A program made the position numbers and the translations under genes. Below, piece after piece: positions 8,585-17,076 of a stretch of 64,000 nucleotides of DNA. Below the pieces are notes generated by a model, which was given only the letters and a program-made list of their open reading frames with translations, was not told where the DNA came from and did no database searches. Every line of letters begins with the position of its first letter. Position 1 is the stretch's first letter. This stretch comes from Candidatus Thermokryptus mobilis (lineage in GTDB: Bacteria; Bacteroidota; Ignavibacteria; Kryptoniales; Kryptoniaceae), in contig NZ_FAOO01000002.1 of the NCBI RefSeq assembly GCF_900070205.1, positions 1-64,000 of the forward strand, written 5' to 3'.

Positions 8585-9139
8585 TCACCTTTTATGTTTA
8601 AAAATTGTAATAGCCGTTTTTCCAAAATCACGCCTTGTTTCAATTGCAAAATTGATCATATCCTCAACAAAAACAATCCCCGAATCGTGTTCAAGGACGA
8701 AAAAACCAATTTTACTTAACAATTTCCTCTCCCAAATTTTATTCACAAGTTTATCAACATGTGGATACATATATGGCGGGTCAGCGAAAATCAAATCAAA
8801 CTCAATATCTGCATAATCAATAAAATTCAAAGCGTCGTCTTTAATTAAAACAACTTTGTCAACACAGCCGAGATTCTGTGCATTTATCCTTATTATCTCC
8901 ACCGCTCTATGATTATTATCAACGAAATAAACCCTTTCAGCTCCTCTGCTTATCGCTTCAAACCCAAGAGCTCCCGTGCCAGCGAATAGATCAAGGACGA
9001 TGAAACTTTCAAATTCCACTCTGCTTGAAAGTATATTAAAAATCGTCTCCTTAACTCTATCAGCCGTTGGTCTTATATTTTCTCCCCTCGGTAACTTTAT
9101 CAAACGCCCCTTATATTTTCCCGAAATTATCCTGACCAC
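8585..9139 (-). CDS. rsmD: 16S rRNA (guanine-966-N2)-methyltransferase
   Basis: The 184-residue protein shows the SAM-binding strand VLDLFAGTGALGFEAISRGA and the catalytic motif FADPPYMYP (DPPY) of N2-guanine methyltransferases. The opening VRIISGKYKGRLIKLP is the family's usual start. It modifies G966 of 16S rRNA during 30S assembly. The start codon is GTG at 9139 and lies 13 nt inside the end of the PilM-like gene. It is followed by coaD, its usual partner. Confidence 0.94.
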   Translation of the reverse strand: MVRIISGKYKGRLIKLPRGENIRPTADRVKETIFNILSSRVEFESFIVLDLFAGTGALGFEAISRGAERVYFVDNNHRAVEIIRINAQNLGCVDKVVLIKDDALNFIDYADIEFDLIFADPPYMYPHVDKLVNKIWERKLLSKIGFFVLEHDSGIVFVEDMINFAIETRRDFGKTAITIFKHKR

Positions 9140-10005
9140 AGCATCCTCAACATAAGTCCTATATTAGGTGCAAACGCTGGAACGAGCCTGGGCTCAACCT
9201 TCACATCAAGAAATAAACCAGTGTCAATTGGATTTAAGACCGAAAATTTCTCCCCAAGCAAACTGCGGATGAAATTAAGAAAGTTCAAATCAAACTTTCC
9301 GTAAAAAACAAATTTCTCAAAGCCAGCGGATATATTATCGTTTATCAACTTCACCACAAAATACATCAGGTCTGATTCGCCTCCGATGATAAAGTAAAAA
9401 TAATTGCGAAACTCATAATTCTTAAAAACGCTCACATCAATTCTCGTCGGTTTGACACCTATCAATATGAAATCACGATAAAAATACCTTGACCTTATCG
9501 GGCTAATCCTTTCTCTGAGGCAATTTTCACTTGCAAAGTGATCAATATCAATTATGCTGATTTTCAATTTTAATCTCTCAGCTATCGCTTTTATGAAAGA
9601 AATCATCTCCTTTCTAACTCCAACAAGCAACGCTTTACTTAGATTACCCTCGCCAAATTTATACCCTCTCACTGTAAACTTGTGTCCTGACTCGCCCGGG
9701 AAATATTGAGACACCTCCCAAAATAAATGCTCGCTTAATTCTTGATCGGAGAGATTCGCATCTACGGGTATAACATTTAAAAAAGCGAAATTTGAATCAA
9801 TGCAAAAAGAAATTCTCGTGAGCTTTTCATTGATGCGAATTGAAGACGAAATAAAAGAAACTACCGAATCAATTTCCTCGTGCGAAAGCGGGTTGATGTT
9901 TAAATCTGCGCTGAAAAAATTTTTTAAAATTAACTTTTTTGAAAGTTCCTCTGCCTCTGCTACATCAACTTTATCCTTATTTAATCTAACGGAGATAAAA
10001 ATCAT
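9127..10005 (-). CDS. PilM-like actin-fold protein of a type IV pilus/competence cluster
   Basis: This 292-residue protein has no signal peptide or membrane segment. Two stretches resemble PilM/GspL-type actin-fold proteins: HLFWEVSQYFPGE near residue 95 and the C-terminal PAFAPNIGLMLR. PilM proteins sit on the cytoplasmic face of the membrane and dock the PilN/PilO complex of type IV pili. The protein is shorter than a typical PilM (about 350 residues). Its neighbours, a prepilin-like protein and ComEA, support a role in a pilus or DNA-uptake machine. I call it from pattern likeness, not from a conserved catalytic motif. Confidence 0.65.
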   Translation of the reverse strand: MIFISVRLNKDKVDVAEAEELSKKLILKNFFSADLNINPLSHEEIDSVVSFISSSIRINEKLTRISFCIDSNFAFLNVIPVDANLSDQELSEHLFWEVSQYFPGESGHKFTVRGYKFGEGNLSKALLVGVRKEMISFIKAIAERLKLKISIIDIDHFASENCLRERISPIRSRYFYRDFILIGVKPTRIDVSVFKNYEFRNYFYFIIGGESDLMYFVVKLINDNISAGFEKFVFYGKFDLNFLNFIRSLLGEKFSVLNPIDTGLFLDVKVEPRLVPAFAPNIGLMLRMLWSG

Positions 10006-10446
10006 TTACTCCCAAGACACTTTATTCACATCCTCTGGTTTATCTTTTGAACCGATGAATCCGTGACCAACTGGGCACTCAAGCCAATAGTATTTCCCTG
10101 CTGAGTCGGCACCAAAAATATAAAATGTTTGTGCCTTTGGACAACGGCGCAATGAATCAGGATTAAATTTTTCGGAAACTGTTGAAAAGAAAAGCGAATC
10201 GGGAAGATTTTTTGCCTTGATGAACGCAATTAACGAATCAATATTGCCTGTGTACTTGCCGTATTCGTCAAAATATTTGAGCTCCGCCTGTCTTATGTTT
10301 TTCATTCTGAAACGGCAAATCTTTTTTAGTTCCTCTTCGGCTCTTATCTTCATCGCCGGGTCATAAATCGTATAAACGAGGACAACCGTTAAAACAACGA
10401 TTAAAATCTCAAGCAAGATTGAGCCCTTCGCTTTTACCTGCGCCAT
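10006..10446 (-). CDS. Type IV prepilin-like protein (pseudopilin)
   Basis: The 146-residue protein has the prepilin peptidase site KAKG/SILLE followed by a hydrophobic helix ILIVVLTVVLVYTI. Cleavage after Gly would leave Ser at +1 and Glu at +5. The rest is a small soluble domain ending with two cysteine motifs, RRCPKA and ECPVGHGF. These could form a disulfide or a metal site. A strong site (AAGGAGG) precedes the ATG by only a few bases. The PilM-like gene begins at the very next base after its stop. It is probably a minor pilin or pseudopilin of a DNA-uptake or secretion machine. Confidence 0.75.
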   Translation of the reverse strand: MAQVKAKGSILLEILIVVLTVVLVYTIYDPAMKIRAEEELKKICRFRMKNIRQAELKYFDEYGKYTGNIDSLIAFIKAKNLPDSLFFSTVSEKFNPDSLRRCPKAQTFYIFGADSAGKYYWLECPVGHGFIGSKDKPEDVNKVSWE

Positions 10447-10462
10447 TTAACCTCCTTAATTT

Positions 10463-10912
10463 TTAGTTTGTTTTTAAATATCTTTTTATTTTTTCAAACT
10501 TCTTTTGCCCTATACCTTTAACATTCATTATGTCCTCAATCCTCTTGAAATCACCATAAAGTTTCCTATGCTGTATTATCCTCTCTGCCGTCTGCTCGCC
10601 AATGCCTGGGAGCTTCATCAATTCCTCTTTTGTCGCGGTATTTATATTAACTTTAAAAGTTGAAGCATCAGTTACGCTATCAACATCTTTTGAAACCTTA
10701 ACATACTTTTCAATCTCCGCTGACCTTTTTTCAAACTCGGAGTCAAAAACAGAGTAATCAAACTTATTAGATGTTGCCTCGTTAACGACATCTCCACGCA
10801 AAAATTTGATCAACAACCCGAATACAAAAGCGATTATCAGAAACCAAAAAACAACGCTCTCCGATTTCGTCAAACCAATCACATCGTTTATCTTCTTTAA
10901 AAAAGATTTCAT
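10463..10912 (-). CDS. comEA: ComEA-like helix-hairpin-helix DNA-binding protein
   Basis: This 149-residue protein has one N-terminal membrane segment (FWFLIIAFVFGLLIKFL), a linker, and a C-terminal tandem helix-hairpin-helix domain with VNINTATKEELMKLPGIGE and IMNVKGIGQKKFEKI. ComEA is a membrane-anchored receptor that binds incoming double-stranded DNA during natural transformation. The pseudopilin and PilM-like genes follow 16 nt downstream, which supports a competence role. dnaJ ends 50 nt upstream on the same strand, with no clear terminator between. Confidence 0.85.
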   Translation of the reverse strand: MKSFLKKINDVIGLTKSESVVFWFLIIAFVFGLLIKFLRGDVVNEATSNKFDYSVFDSEFEKRSAEIEKYVKVSKDVDSVTDASTFKVNINTATKEELMKLPGIGEQTAERIIQHRKLYGDFKRIEDIMNVKGIGQKKFEKIKRYLKTN

Positions 10913-10962
10913 TTCAATTTCATTTTAACTTTTCACAAATTTAAAAAACGGATGCAATTAAA

Positions 10963-12099
10963 TCAACCTGAAAGCCCGCGCTTTTTTAACTCTCCAGCGT
11001 CAGGTTTTATGTTCTTTCCTTCTTTAAGAAGTTTCTGGAGCAATTCTCTTTCAAAAGCGTTAACCTTATCGGGAACCCAAATATCAACTCTCACTATAAA
11101 ATCACCTCTTGTGTTTTTATCAACGGATGGCAATCCCTTTCCCTTAAATCTTATCTCTTTTCCGGGTTGTGTCCCTGGTTCAACTTTAACTTTAATTTTT
11201 CCATAAAGGGATGGTACTTCAACTTCCGTTCCAAGCACAGCTTCTGGATAACTGATCAAAAGCGTGTAATAGACATCGTTTCCCTTTCTTTCAAAAAATG
11301 GATGCGCCTCCTCTTCAATCACAACGATCAAATCCCCAGGAGCTCCCCCCCTTATTCCAGCATCACCATAACCTCTGACGGTTAAATAATTCCCTTCCCT
11401 TACACCAGCTGGAATATCAACTTCAATGACGTTTTCACCATAAATCCTTCCTTCGCCACCGCAGACATTACATGGCTCTTTTATAACTTTCCCCTCACCG
11501 CCACAATTTGGACAAGTTGTGATGGTGACCATTTGACCGAAGAAAGATTTACGAACTTGTCTAATCTCACCAATGCCATTGCAAACACTACAGGTTGAAT
11601 ATCCACCTTTTGATCTTGCTCCCGTCCCACCACATTCAGGACAAGTCTTAAAATGCTTTATCTTCAACTTTTTTCTAACCCCGGTTGCGATTTCCTCAAG
11701 CGTAAGCTTGAGTTTCAATTTTCTATCTGAACCAGGTATGCCCCTTTGAGTTTTTCTCGTTTGTGTTCTCGTTCCAAAGAAATCATCAAAAAATCCCCCA
11801 CCAAAAGAATCAAATATATCTCTGAACACATCAAATATATCGCGAACATCAGTGAAATGAATATAATCGCTTTCGCTTATCCCGGAGTGTCCATACATGT
11901 CATACCTTCTTCGTTTCTCAGGGTCGCTTAAAATCTGATATGCTTCGGTGATTTCCTTAAACTTTTCCTCGGCTTCCTTGTTCCCGGGGTTTCTATCGGG
12001 GTGGTATTCCATGGCGAGTTTTCTATACGCCCTCTTTATCTCATCAAGTGTTGCATCTCGCGAAACGCCAAGTATCTCATAATAATCCTTCTTAGCCAT
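10963..12099 (-). CDS. dnaJ: Chaperone DnaJ
   Basis: The 378-residue protein (ATG at 12099; a GTG one codon earlier is possible) has every DnaJ module. The J domain carries YHPDRNPGN, followed by a Gly/Phe-rich linker with [11 protein letters not shown]. Four zinc-binding repeats follow: [24 protein letters not shown] and [10 protein letters not shown]-terminal substrate-binding domain completes it. It stimulates DnaK's ATPase and delivers unfolded proteins. It is the third gene of hrcA-grpE-dnaJ. DnaK is not in the window. A hairpin lies between grpE and dnaJ. Confidence 0.97.
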   Translation of the reverse strand: MAKKDYYEILGVSRDATLDEIKRAYRKLAMEYHPDRNPGNKEAEEKFKEITEAYQILSDPEKRRRYDMYGHSGISESDYIHFTDVRDIFDVFRDIFDSFGGGFFDDFFGTRTQTRKTQRGIPGSDRKLKLKLTLEEIATGVRKKLKIKHFKTCPECGGTGARSKGGYSTCSVCNGIGEIRQVRKSFFGQMVTITTCPNCGGEGKVIKEPCNVCGGEGRIYGENVIEVDIPAGVREGNYLTVRGYGDAGIRGGAPGDLIVVIEEEAHPFFERKGNDVYYTLLISYPEAVLGTEVEVPSLYGKIKVKVEPGTQPGKEIRFKGKGLPSVDKNTRGDFIVRVDIWVPDKVNAFERELLQKLLKEGKNIKPDAGELKKRGLSG

Positions 12100-12120
12100 C
12101 ACAATGAAATTTTAATTTCA

Positions 12121-12160
12121 AAAAGATAAAACCCCAGGGAGGCATGTTTTTAAGCCTCCC
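12121..12160 (-). terminator. Hairpin with T-rich tail between grpE and dnaJ
   Basis: Read on the minus strand, GGGAGGC (12160-12154) pairs with GCCTCCC (12143-12137) around a 10-nt loop, followed by TGGGGTTTTATCTTTT. The upstream arm is inside the end of grpE, and its stop codon is in the loop. It looks like a partial terminator or mRNA-processing hairpin that could lower dnaJ relative to grpE. Confidence 0.6.
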
Positions 12161-12770
12161 CCCGGTGGTCATCGCTGAAGTTAGTTTTTAAATCGTCCTT
12201 CTTATCCTCTGTAACCTGTTTCTCAACAGGACTTGAAACAATTACCTTTGCATGGCGCAATACTTTATCGTAATACATATATCCACGCTCAACTTCATCA
12301 ATTACCGTATCAGGCGGGACATCATCTCTTGGGATTCTAAGCAACGCCTCGTGATAGTAAAAATCAAACGGTTTTCCAACGGATTCAAACGGTTTTACAT
12401 TGTGAGATTCAAGAACTTTCATCAATTTTGAATATATCATCTTAACACCTTGATAAAACGAATCAAAGTCGGGTTTCTCCTTTCCGCTTGCAAGCGAGCG
12501 TTCAAGGTCATCAACTATCGGCAAAATTTCAAGGAAAAGTTTTTCATTGGCATATTTAACTGCATTTGAAAAGTCCGCCTCAAGACGCTTTTTGTAATTT
12601 TCAAATTCAGCAACTTTCCTCAACAATTTATCTTTATACTCTTCAACCTCTTTGCGCAAATTTTCAATCTCCGCTTTAAGAGCATCTATCTCCGACTGCG
12701 TCGTCCCCTCAACTTTTTCATTTACCTTTTCTTCGTTAGCCATCGCCTTTTCGTTTTCATCCTTTAACAT
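12150..12770 (-). CDS. grpE: Nucleotide exchange factor GrpE
   Basis: From the ATG at 12770 the protein has 206 residues. A TTG at 12800 overlapping hrcA and an ATG at 12743 preceded by AAAGGCG are alternatives. A long coiled coil (about residues 25-75) is followed by the GrpE core FENYKKRLEADF, then LPIVDDLERSLAS and the beta-domain with GYMYYDKVLRHAKVIVS. GrpE dimers release ADP from DnaK and act as a thermosensor. It lies directly after the heat-shock repressor gene hrcA. Confidence 0.94.
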   Translation of the reverse strand: MLKDENEKAMANEEKVNEKVEGTTQSEIDALKAEIENLRKEVEEYKDKLLRKVAEFENYKKRLEADFSNAVKYANEKLFLEILPIVDDLERSLASGKEKPDFDSFYQGVKMIYSKLMKVLESHNVKPFESVGKPFDFYYHEALLRIPRDDVPPDTVIDEVERGYMYYDKVLRHAKVIVSSPVEKQVTEDKKDDLKTNFSDDHRGEA

Positions 12771-12792
12771 TTTAATGTCTGAAATTTTGTTT

Positions 12793-13857
12793 TTAATCAA
12801 TTCCCGTCAAAGATGAATCGGTGGTGCCTGAAAGAGCTTTGCATGTGTAATTAATGATAGAAATCACTCGGCTGTAATTCATCCTCTTCGGACCTATAAC
12901 ACCTATCACCCCAGAAACACCACCAATTCTATACTCCGAAGCAACCAAACTATAATTTTTAAACTTATCTTCTGGATTTTCCTCACCTATTGAAACAATC
13001 ACCTTGTCTGACTCCATTGCTGATGTCCTTAACATTTGAAAAACTTTTATTATCTCATCCTCATTTTCAACAAGTTCCATTATATCGCGAATCTTTTCCG
13101 GACTTTTGAACTCCGGATGGTCCAAAACCTCTGGAACTCCACCGATATGAAGGCGATCAACAACATCATAAAAATCATAAAACAATTTATCAGCTGAACG
13201 GATGAAAACATTGATTATTCCACCGAGTTCGCTTTCAACATCGCGAATTCTCTCAATAAATGTCTCTTTTATCTGCCTGAGCGTTAAGCAAGAAAGGCGC
13301 TCATTTAAAACAGCCCGGACAAAATCAAGTTTATCCCTTGAAATTTCACTTGATACCTCAAGCACGATCGTTCTTACAAGCCCGGACTTCAAACTTATCA
13401 CCACCAAAAGTTTCGTATCAGAAATGCTGATTATGTCAAGTTTCGTCAGAATTGCATCGTTAATTTGAGGGGTTGAAGCTATACTTAACTGTTTGGATAT
13501 CTTCCCGATAAGCTTTGATATGTCCTTCAAAATTTCTTCAAGCTCCTCTTTGCCTTGGACGACGCTATTTATAGCTTCTTTTTCAGCTGGCGAAAGGTCT
13601 TTTATTTCAAGAAGATTATCAACATAAAACCGATATCCTTTGTCCGTGGGTATTCTTCCAGCCGATGTATGCGGATGCCATAGATAACCCATATCCTCAA
13701 GGTCTGCCATCACATTCCTTACCGTGGCAGGACTAAGCCCGAGATTGTATTTTTTGACAAGATATCTTGAGCCAACTGGTATAGCTGTCGTTATAAATTC
13801 CTGCACTATATATCCAAGGATCATTTTTTCCCGAGGTGTAAGCTCACGCTCCATCAT
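12793..13857 (-). CDS. hrcA: Heat-inducible transcription repressor HrcA
   Basis: The 354-residue protein begins with a winged helix (LTPREKMILGYIVQEFI, then PVGSRYLVKKYNLGLSPATVRN). GYLWHPHTSAGRIPTDKGYR follows, the signature of HrcA. Family members repress groE and dnaK operons by binding the CIRCE inverted repeat. The ATG pair at 13857/13854 is preceded by a strong GGAGG 10 nt away. No CIRCE-like repeat (TTAGCACTC-N9-GAGTGCTAA) is visible in its own upstream region. Autoregulation would therefore need a diverged operator, or may be lost. Confidence 0.96.
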   Translation of the reverse strand: MMERELTPREKMILGYIVQEFITTAIPVGSRYLVKKYNLGLSPATVRNVMADLEDMGYLWHPHTSAGRIPTDKGYRFYVDNLLEIKDLSPAEKEAINSVVQGKEELEEILKDISKLIGKISKQLSIASTPQINDAILTKLDIISISDTKLLVVISLKSGLVRTIVLEVSSEISRDKLDFVRAVLNERLSCLTLRQIKETFIERIRDVESELGGIINVFIRSADKLFYDFYDVVDRLHIGGVPEVLDHPEFKSPEKIRDIMELVENEDEIIKVFQMLRTSAMESDKVIVSIGEENPEDKFKNYSLVASEYRIGGVSGVIGVIGPKRMNYSRVISIINYTCKALSGTTDSSLTGID

Positions 13858-13909
13858 CGCTACTTCACCTCCAATCGGTTAAAGTTAAAAATGTGCTTTT
13901 TGCATTACA

Positions 13910-13938
13910 AAAATACGAAAAATTAAGGAGTTTTTCAA
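13910..13938 (-). promoter_or_regulatory. Promoter of the hrcA-grpE-dnaJ operon
   Basis: On the minus strand, TTGAAA (13938-13933) and TATTTT (13915-13910) are 17 nt apart, about 52 nt before the hrcA start. A short imperfect inverted repeat, TGC-AAAAA-GCA flanked by AA and CATT (about 13891-13907), sits at the expected transcription start. It does not match CIRCE. Confidence 0.5.
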
Positions 13939-13979
13939 GCCATTAAACTTGAGATTTTTTCAATTGCCCCGAAGAAACT

Positions 13980-14008
13980 TTGAAAATGCAAATGAAAATT
14001 CTTACATT
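13980..14008 (+). promoter_or_regulatory. Promoter of lemA
   Basis: TTGAAA (13980-13985) and TACATT (14003-14008) are separated by 17 nt, about 35 nt before the lemA ATG. Together with the opposite-strand pair at 13910-13938 it fills the 186-nt divergent gap between hrcA and lemA. Confidence 0.55.
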
Positions 14009-14043
14009 TTACACGAGTGAAAACAAAAACGAGATGAACTTTT

Positions 14044-14649
14044 ATGTCAAAAACTTTAATAGCAATACTCGGAACTTTAGGCGTTTTACTTGTCGTAGCC
14101 CTTTTGATAATCGGCTGGGTAAGTTCAACTTACAATAAGCTTGTTCAACTTGATGAGCAAATAAATCAAGCGTGGGCACAAGTTGAAAATCAATATCAAA
14201 GAAGATACGACCTGATACCAAACCTTGTTGAAACCGTCAAGGGCTACGCAAAACATGAAAGGGAGGTCTTCACGCAGGTTACAGAAGCGAGAGCGAAAGT
14301 TGGGCAACTGAACATAAACCCAGAGGTCTTAAAAGACCCACAGGCATTTGCAAGGTTTCAACAAGCGCAAGATGCATTAAGTTCAGCGCTGTCAAGATTA
14401 CTTGCCGTTGCGGAAAATTACCCGCAACTTAAAGCAAATGAAAATTTCTTACAACTTCAAGCCCAACTTGAAGGGACCGAAAATAGAATCTCTGTGGAAA
14501 GGAGAAGATACAACGAGATTGTCCAGCAGTATAACATATATGTTAGAAGATTCCCGACGAATATAATTGCCGGGATGTTTGGCTTTAGAGAAAGACCATA
14601 CTTTAGAGCCATTGAAGGAGCTCAACAAGCGCCAAAAGTTCAATTTTAA
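14044..14649 (+). CDS. lemA: LemA family membrane protein
   Basis: The 201-residue protein has one N-terminal membrane helix (about residues 4-27, LIAILGTLGVLLVVALLIIGW). A long helical domain follows with the family signature AQVENQYQRRYDLIPNLVETVKGYAKHE. Length and layout match LemA. Its molecular role is unknown. In many bacteria it sits beside TPM-domain proteins, but here a TolB-like propeller gene follows instead. It is the first gene of a three-gene plus-strand group. Confidence 0.93.
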   Translation: MSKTLIAILGTLGVLLVVALLIIGWVSSTYNKLVQLDEQINQAWAQVENQYQRRYDLIPNLVETVKGYAKHEREVFTQVTEARAKVGQLNINPEVLKDPQAFARFQQAQDALSSALSRLLAVAENYPQLKANENFLQLQAQLEGTENRISVERRRYNEIVQQYNIYVRRFPTNIIAGMFGFRERPYFRAIEGAQQAPKVQF

Positions 14650-14669
14650 AAACAAAAAATTTGAACGAG

Positions 14670-15707
14670 ATGAAACGCACTTTATTCTTAATTGCCATTT
14701 CATTTTTATTCTTCTCATTTGTCAATCGCCAAGATGAGCCACTTAGACATCCACTTGAAAAACACTTGAAGAATATCAAGCAATTGACATTCGGAGGCGA
14801 AAATGCCGAAGCATATTTTTCATTTGACGAGACAAAGTTAATTTTTCAATCAACGCGCGATAGTTTTGAATGCGATCAAATCTATATAATGAACATTGAC
14901 GGGAGCAATTTAAAACTTGTCAGCACGGGCAAAGGGAAAACAACTTGTGCGTATTTCCTTCCAGGGGATACTGAAATAATTTACTCATCAACTCATCATA
15001 TAAGTCCAAAATGTCCACCAAAACCAGATTATTCAAAAGGATATGTTTGGGGCTTGGATAACTATGATATTTTCAAAGCAAAGGCAGATGGTAGCAATTT
15101 AAGACAGTTGACAAATACCCCTGGATATGATGCTGAGGCGACCGTTTCTCCGAAGGGCGATAAAATCGTTTTCACATCAATTCGCGACGGAGATCTTGAA
15201 ATTTACACGATGGACCTTAATGGCAAAAATGTTAAGCGACTGACATTTGAAAAAGGATATGACGGTGGTGCTTTCTTCTCGTGGGACGGGGAAAAAATTT
15301 GCTACAGAGCCTATCATCCGAAGGACTCATCTGAAATCGCCGAATATGATCAACTCTTGAAAGATGGTTACATAAAGCCGATGAAATTGCAAATTTTCGT
15401 CATGGATGCGGATGGCAAAAATAAAAGGCAGATAACAAATAACAACGCTGCTAACTTCGCACCATTTTTCCATCCCGATGGAAAAAGAATCATTTTCTCA
15501 TCAAATATGCACGATCCAAAAGGGCGTGATTTTGACCTTTACATCGTAAACATTGAAACAGGTGAAATTGAAAGGGTGACTTATACACCAGATTTTGACG
15601 GCTTCCCGATGTTTACACACGATGGGAAAAAGCTCGTCTGGGCTTCAAACAGAAACAGCAAAAAAAGAGGTGAAACAAATATATTTATAGCCGACTGGGT
15701 TGATTGA
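14670..15707 (+). CDS. TolB-like WD40 beta-propeller, exported
   Basis: Counting from the ATG at 14670 the protein has 345 residues and begins with a signal peptide ending near FFSFVNRQ. At least five TolB-type blades are visible, with phrases such as YIMNIDGSNLK, IFKAKADGSNLRQLT, IYTMDLNGKNVKRLT and IFVMDADGKNKRQIT. This is the PD40 repeat family, but the protein lacks the N-terminal domain of true TolB. It could be a periplasmic or cell-surface binding or scaffolding protein. It lies 20 nt after lemA and overlaps the next gene by 8 nt. Confidence 0.85.
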   Translation: MKRTLFLIAISFLFFSFVNRQDEPLRHPLEKHLKNIKQLTFGGENAEAYFSFDETKLIFQSTRDSFECDQIYIMNIDGSNLKLVSTGKGKTTCAYFLPGDTEIIYSSTHHISPKCPPKPDYSKGYVWGLDNYDIFKAKADGSNLRQLTNTPGYDAEATVSPKGDKIVFTSIRDGDLEIYTMDLNGKNVKRLTFEKGYDGGAFFSWDGEKICYRAYHPKDSSEIAEYDQLLKDGYIKPMKLQIFVMDADGKNKRQITNNNAANFAPFFHPDGKRIIFSSNMHDPKGRDFDLYIVNIETGEIERVTYTPDFDGFPMFTHDGKKLVWASNRNSKKRGETNIFIADWVD

Positions 15708-16104
15708 TTCAAACGAGATTAAAAAAATAGAAGAAACGCTTGAAGATGTAATCTTGGGCAAATTTAATGTCCCGAAGATTGAACTTCTATACGAGGGTAA
15801 AGATTTAGTGGAAATTTTCGTTCAAAAACTTATTAATTTGAACTTTCAGCCGAAGAAAGTAAACGAAGTTAATGTTGAAATTGGATTTCGCGTTCCTGCT
15901 TTCTACATCAAGGACAAAACTGCATATTTCGGGTGGGTCTTTTGGGAAATCTTCACTGAGACAAAAAAGAGGAAACTTTTTGGGTCAGCAATAAAAAATC
16001 AACGCGGTGATTGGGAAATTGAGATAACCGATAAAAGCGATGAGGTGATCTTCGTCAACGAATCAAAGAGCATTGAAATAGACCTATCAACAATGGCTTG
16101 GTGA
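15700..16104 (+). CDS. Hypothetical protein, 134 residues
   Basis: I do not recognise this protein. It has no signal peptide or membrane segment. It is acidic, with aromatic-rich strands (AFYIKDKTAYFGWVFWEIF) that suggest a small mixed alpha/beta fold. The best start is a TTG at 15700 that overlaps the preceding propeller gene by 8 nt, suggesting translational coupling. Its stop lies only 4 nt from the convergent atpG stop. Codon use resembles its neighbours, so I accept it as a real gene. Confidence 0.65.
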   Translation: MIDSNEIKKIEETLEDVILGKFNVPKIELLYEGKDLVEIFVQKLINLNFQPKKVNEVNVEIGFRVPAFYIKDKTAYFGWVFWEIFTETKKRKLFGSAIKNQRGDWEIEITDKSDEVIFVNESKSIEIDLSTMAW

Positions 16105-16108
16105 AATT

Positions 16109-17023
16109 TTATGAAGCACCTGCTTTTCTCAATGCCTCAGCTCCACCTGCGATTTCAAGCATCTCTTTCGTGATCAAAGCTTGGCGCGTCTTGTTGAAAA
16201 GAAGTTGTAAATCGCGCAGTAATTCATTCGCATTCTCAGTTGCGTTATCCATAGCTGTCATCCTCGCAGCTTGCTCAGCTGCGTTTGACTCAAGAAGGAC
16301 TCTTAAAATATGTGTCTCCAGATACTTGGGGAGTAAACTGTTAAGTATTTCAATCGGGGCAGGTTCGTAAATGTATTCAACTAACGGAACTTTAACTCCC
16401 TTTGATGGTTTTACAGCTTCAAACTTCGGAACTATCGGAAGGAAATCCTCAATTACGATTCTCTGCTGAACTATTGACTTAAACTCATTGTAAACTATTT
16501 CAACCTTATCAAATTCCCCACTCAAAAAACCACCAACGACTTTGGACATTATCTCTCTAACATCGGATATTTCAATCGTCCTTTTGAAGACACCCGGATA
16601 ACCAGCGAATATCTCAATCCCCTTTCTATGTCTGCTAAAATAATCATAACCTTTCTTACCGACGCAAATAAGTTTTATTTTCCCATCCGGTGGTAATTCT
16701 TTTTTTCTTTTTTCTATCAAATTCAAAACCGCCCGGATAATATTTGTGTTAAACGAACCACATAACCCTCTATCTGCCGTGACTACAACAATGCCGATGT
16801 TTTTAACCTCCCTCTTTTTGAGCAATGGATTTTGTGAGGTTTCAAAAACTGAAACAAACCTTTGTATAATTTCTTCAATTCTTTTCGCATAAGGTCTTGC
16901 TGAAATTATTCTCTCCTGTGCTCTCCTCAAACGAGCAGCCGCAACCATCTTCATCGCCTTGGTGATCTTCTGGATACTTCTGACTGCATTTATCCGTCGT
17001 CTTATATCTCTAAGAGCTGGCAT
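16109..17023 (-). CDS. atpG: ATP synthase F1 gamma subunit
   Basis: The 304-residue protein has the N-terminal coiled-coil helix with RDIRRRINAVRSIQKITKAMKM. The C-terminal helix contains ARMTAMDNATENANELLRDL. These two helices form the rotating shaft within the alpha3beta3 ring. It is the last gene of the atp run here, and atpD and atpC do not follow. A terminator-like hairpin separates it from atpA. Its stop is 4 nt from the stop of the convergent hypothetical gene. Confidence 0.97.
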   Translation of the reverse strand: MPALRDIRRRINAVRSIQKITKAMKMVAAARLRRAQERIISARPYAKRIEEIIQRFVSVFETSQNPLLKKREVKNIGIVVVTADRGLCGSFNTNIIRAVLNLIEKRKKELPPDGKIKLICVGKKGYDYFSRHRKGIEIFAGYPGVFKRTIEISDVREIMSKVVGGFLSGEFDKVEIVYNEFKSIVQQRIVIEDFLPIVPKFEAVKPSKGVKVPLVEYIYEPAPIEILNSLLPKYLETHILRVLLESNAAEQAARMTAMDNATENANELLRDLQLLFNKTRQALITKEMLEIAGGAEALRKAGAS

Positions 17024-17040
17024 TTGTCAAACAATTTATT

Positions 17041-17070
17041 TTTTATAAAAAGCGGGGGAATTGCCCCCGC
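17041..17070 (-). terminator. Terminator-like hairpin between atpA and atpG
   Basis: On the minus strand, GCGGGGG (17070-17064) pairs perfectly with CCCCCGC (17058-17052) around a 5-nt loop, followed by TTTTTATAAAA. It starts 7 nt after the atpA stop and ends about 18 nt before the atpG start, with all the parts of an intrinsic terminator. Confidence 0.85.
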
Positions 17071-17076
17071 GGAAAA

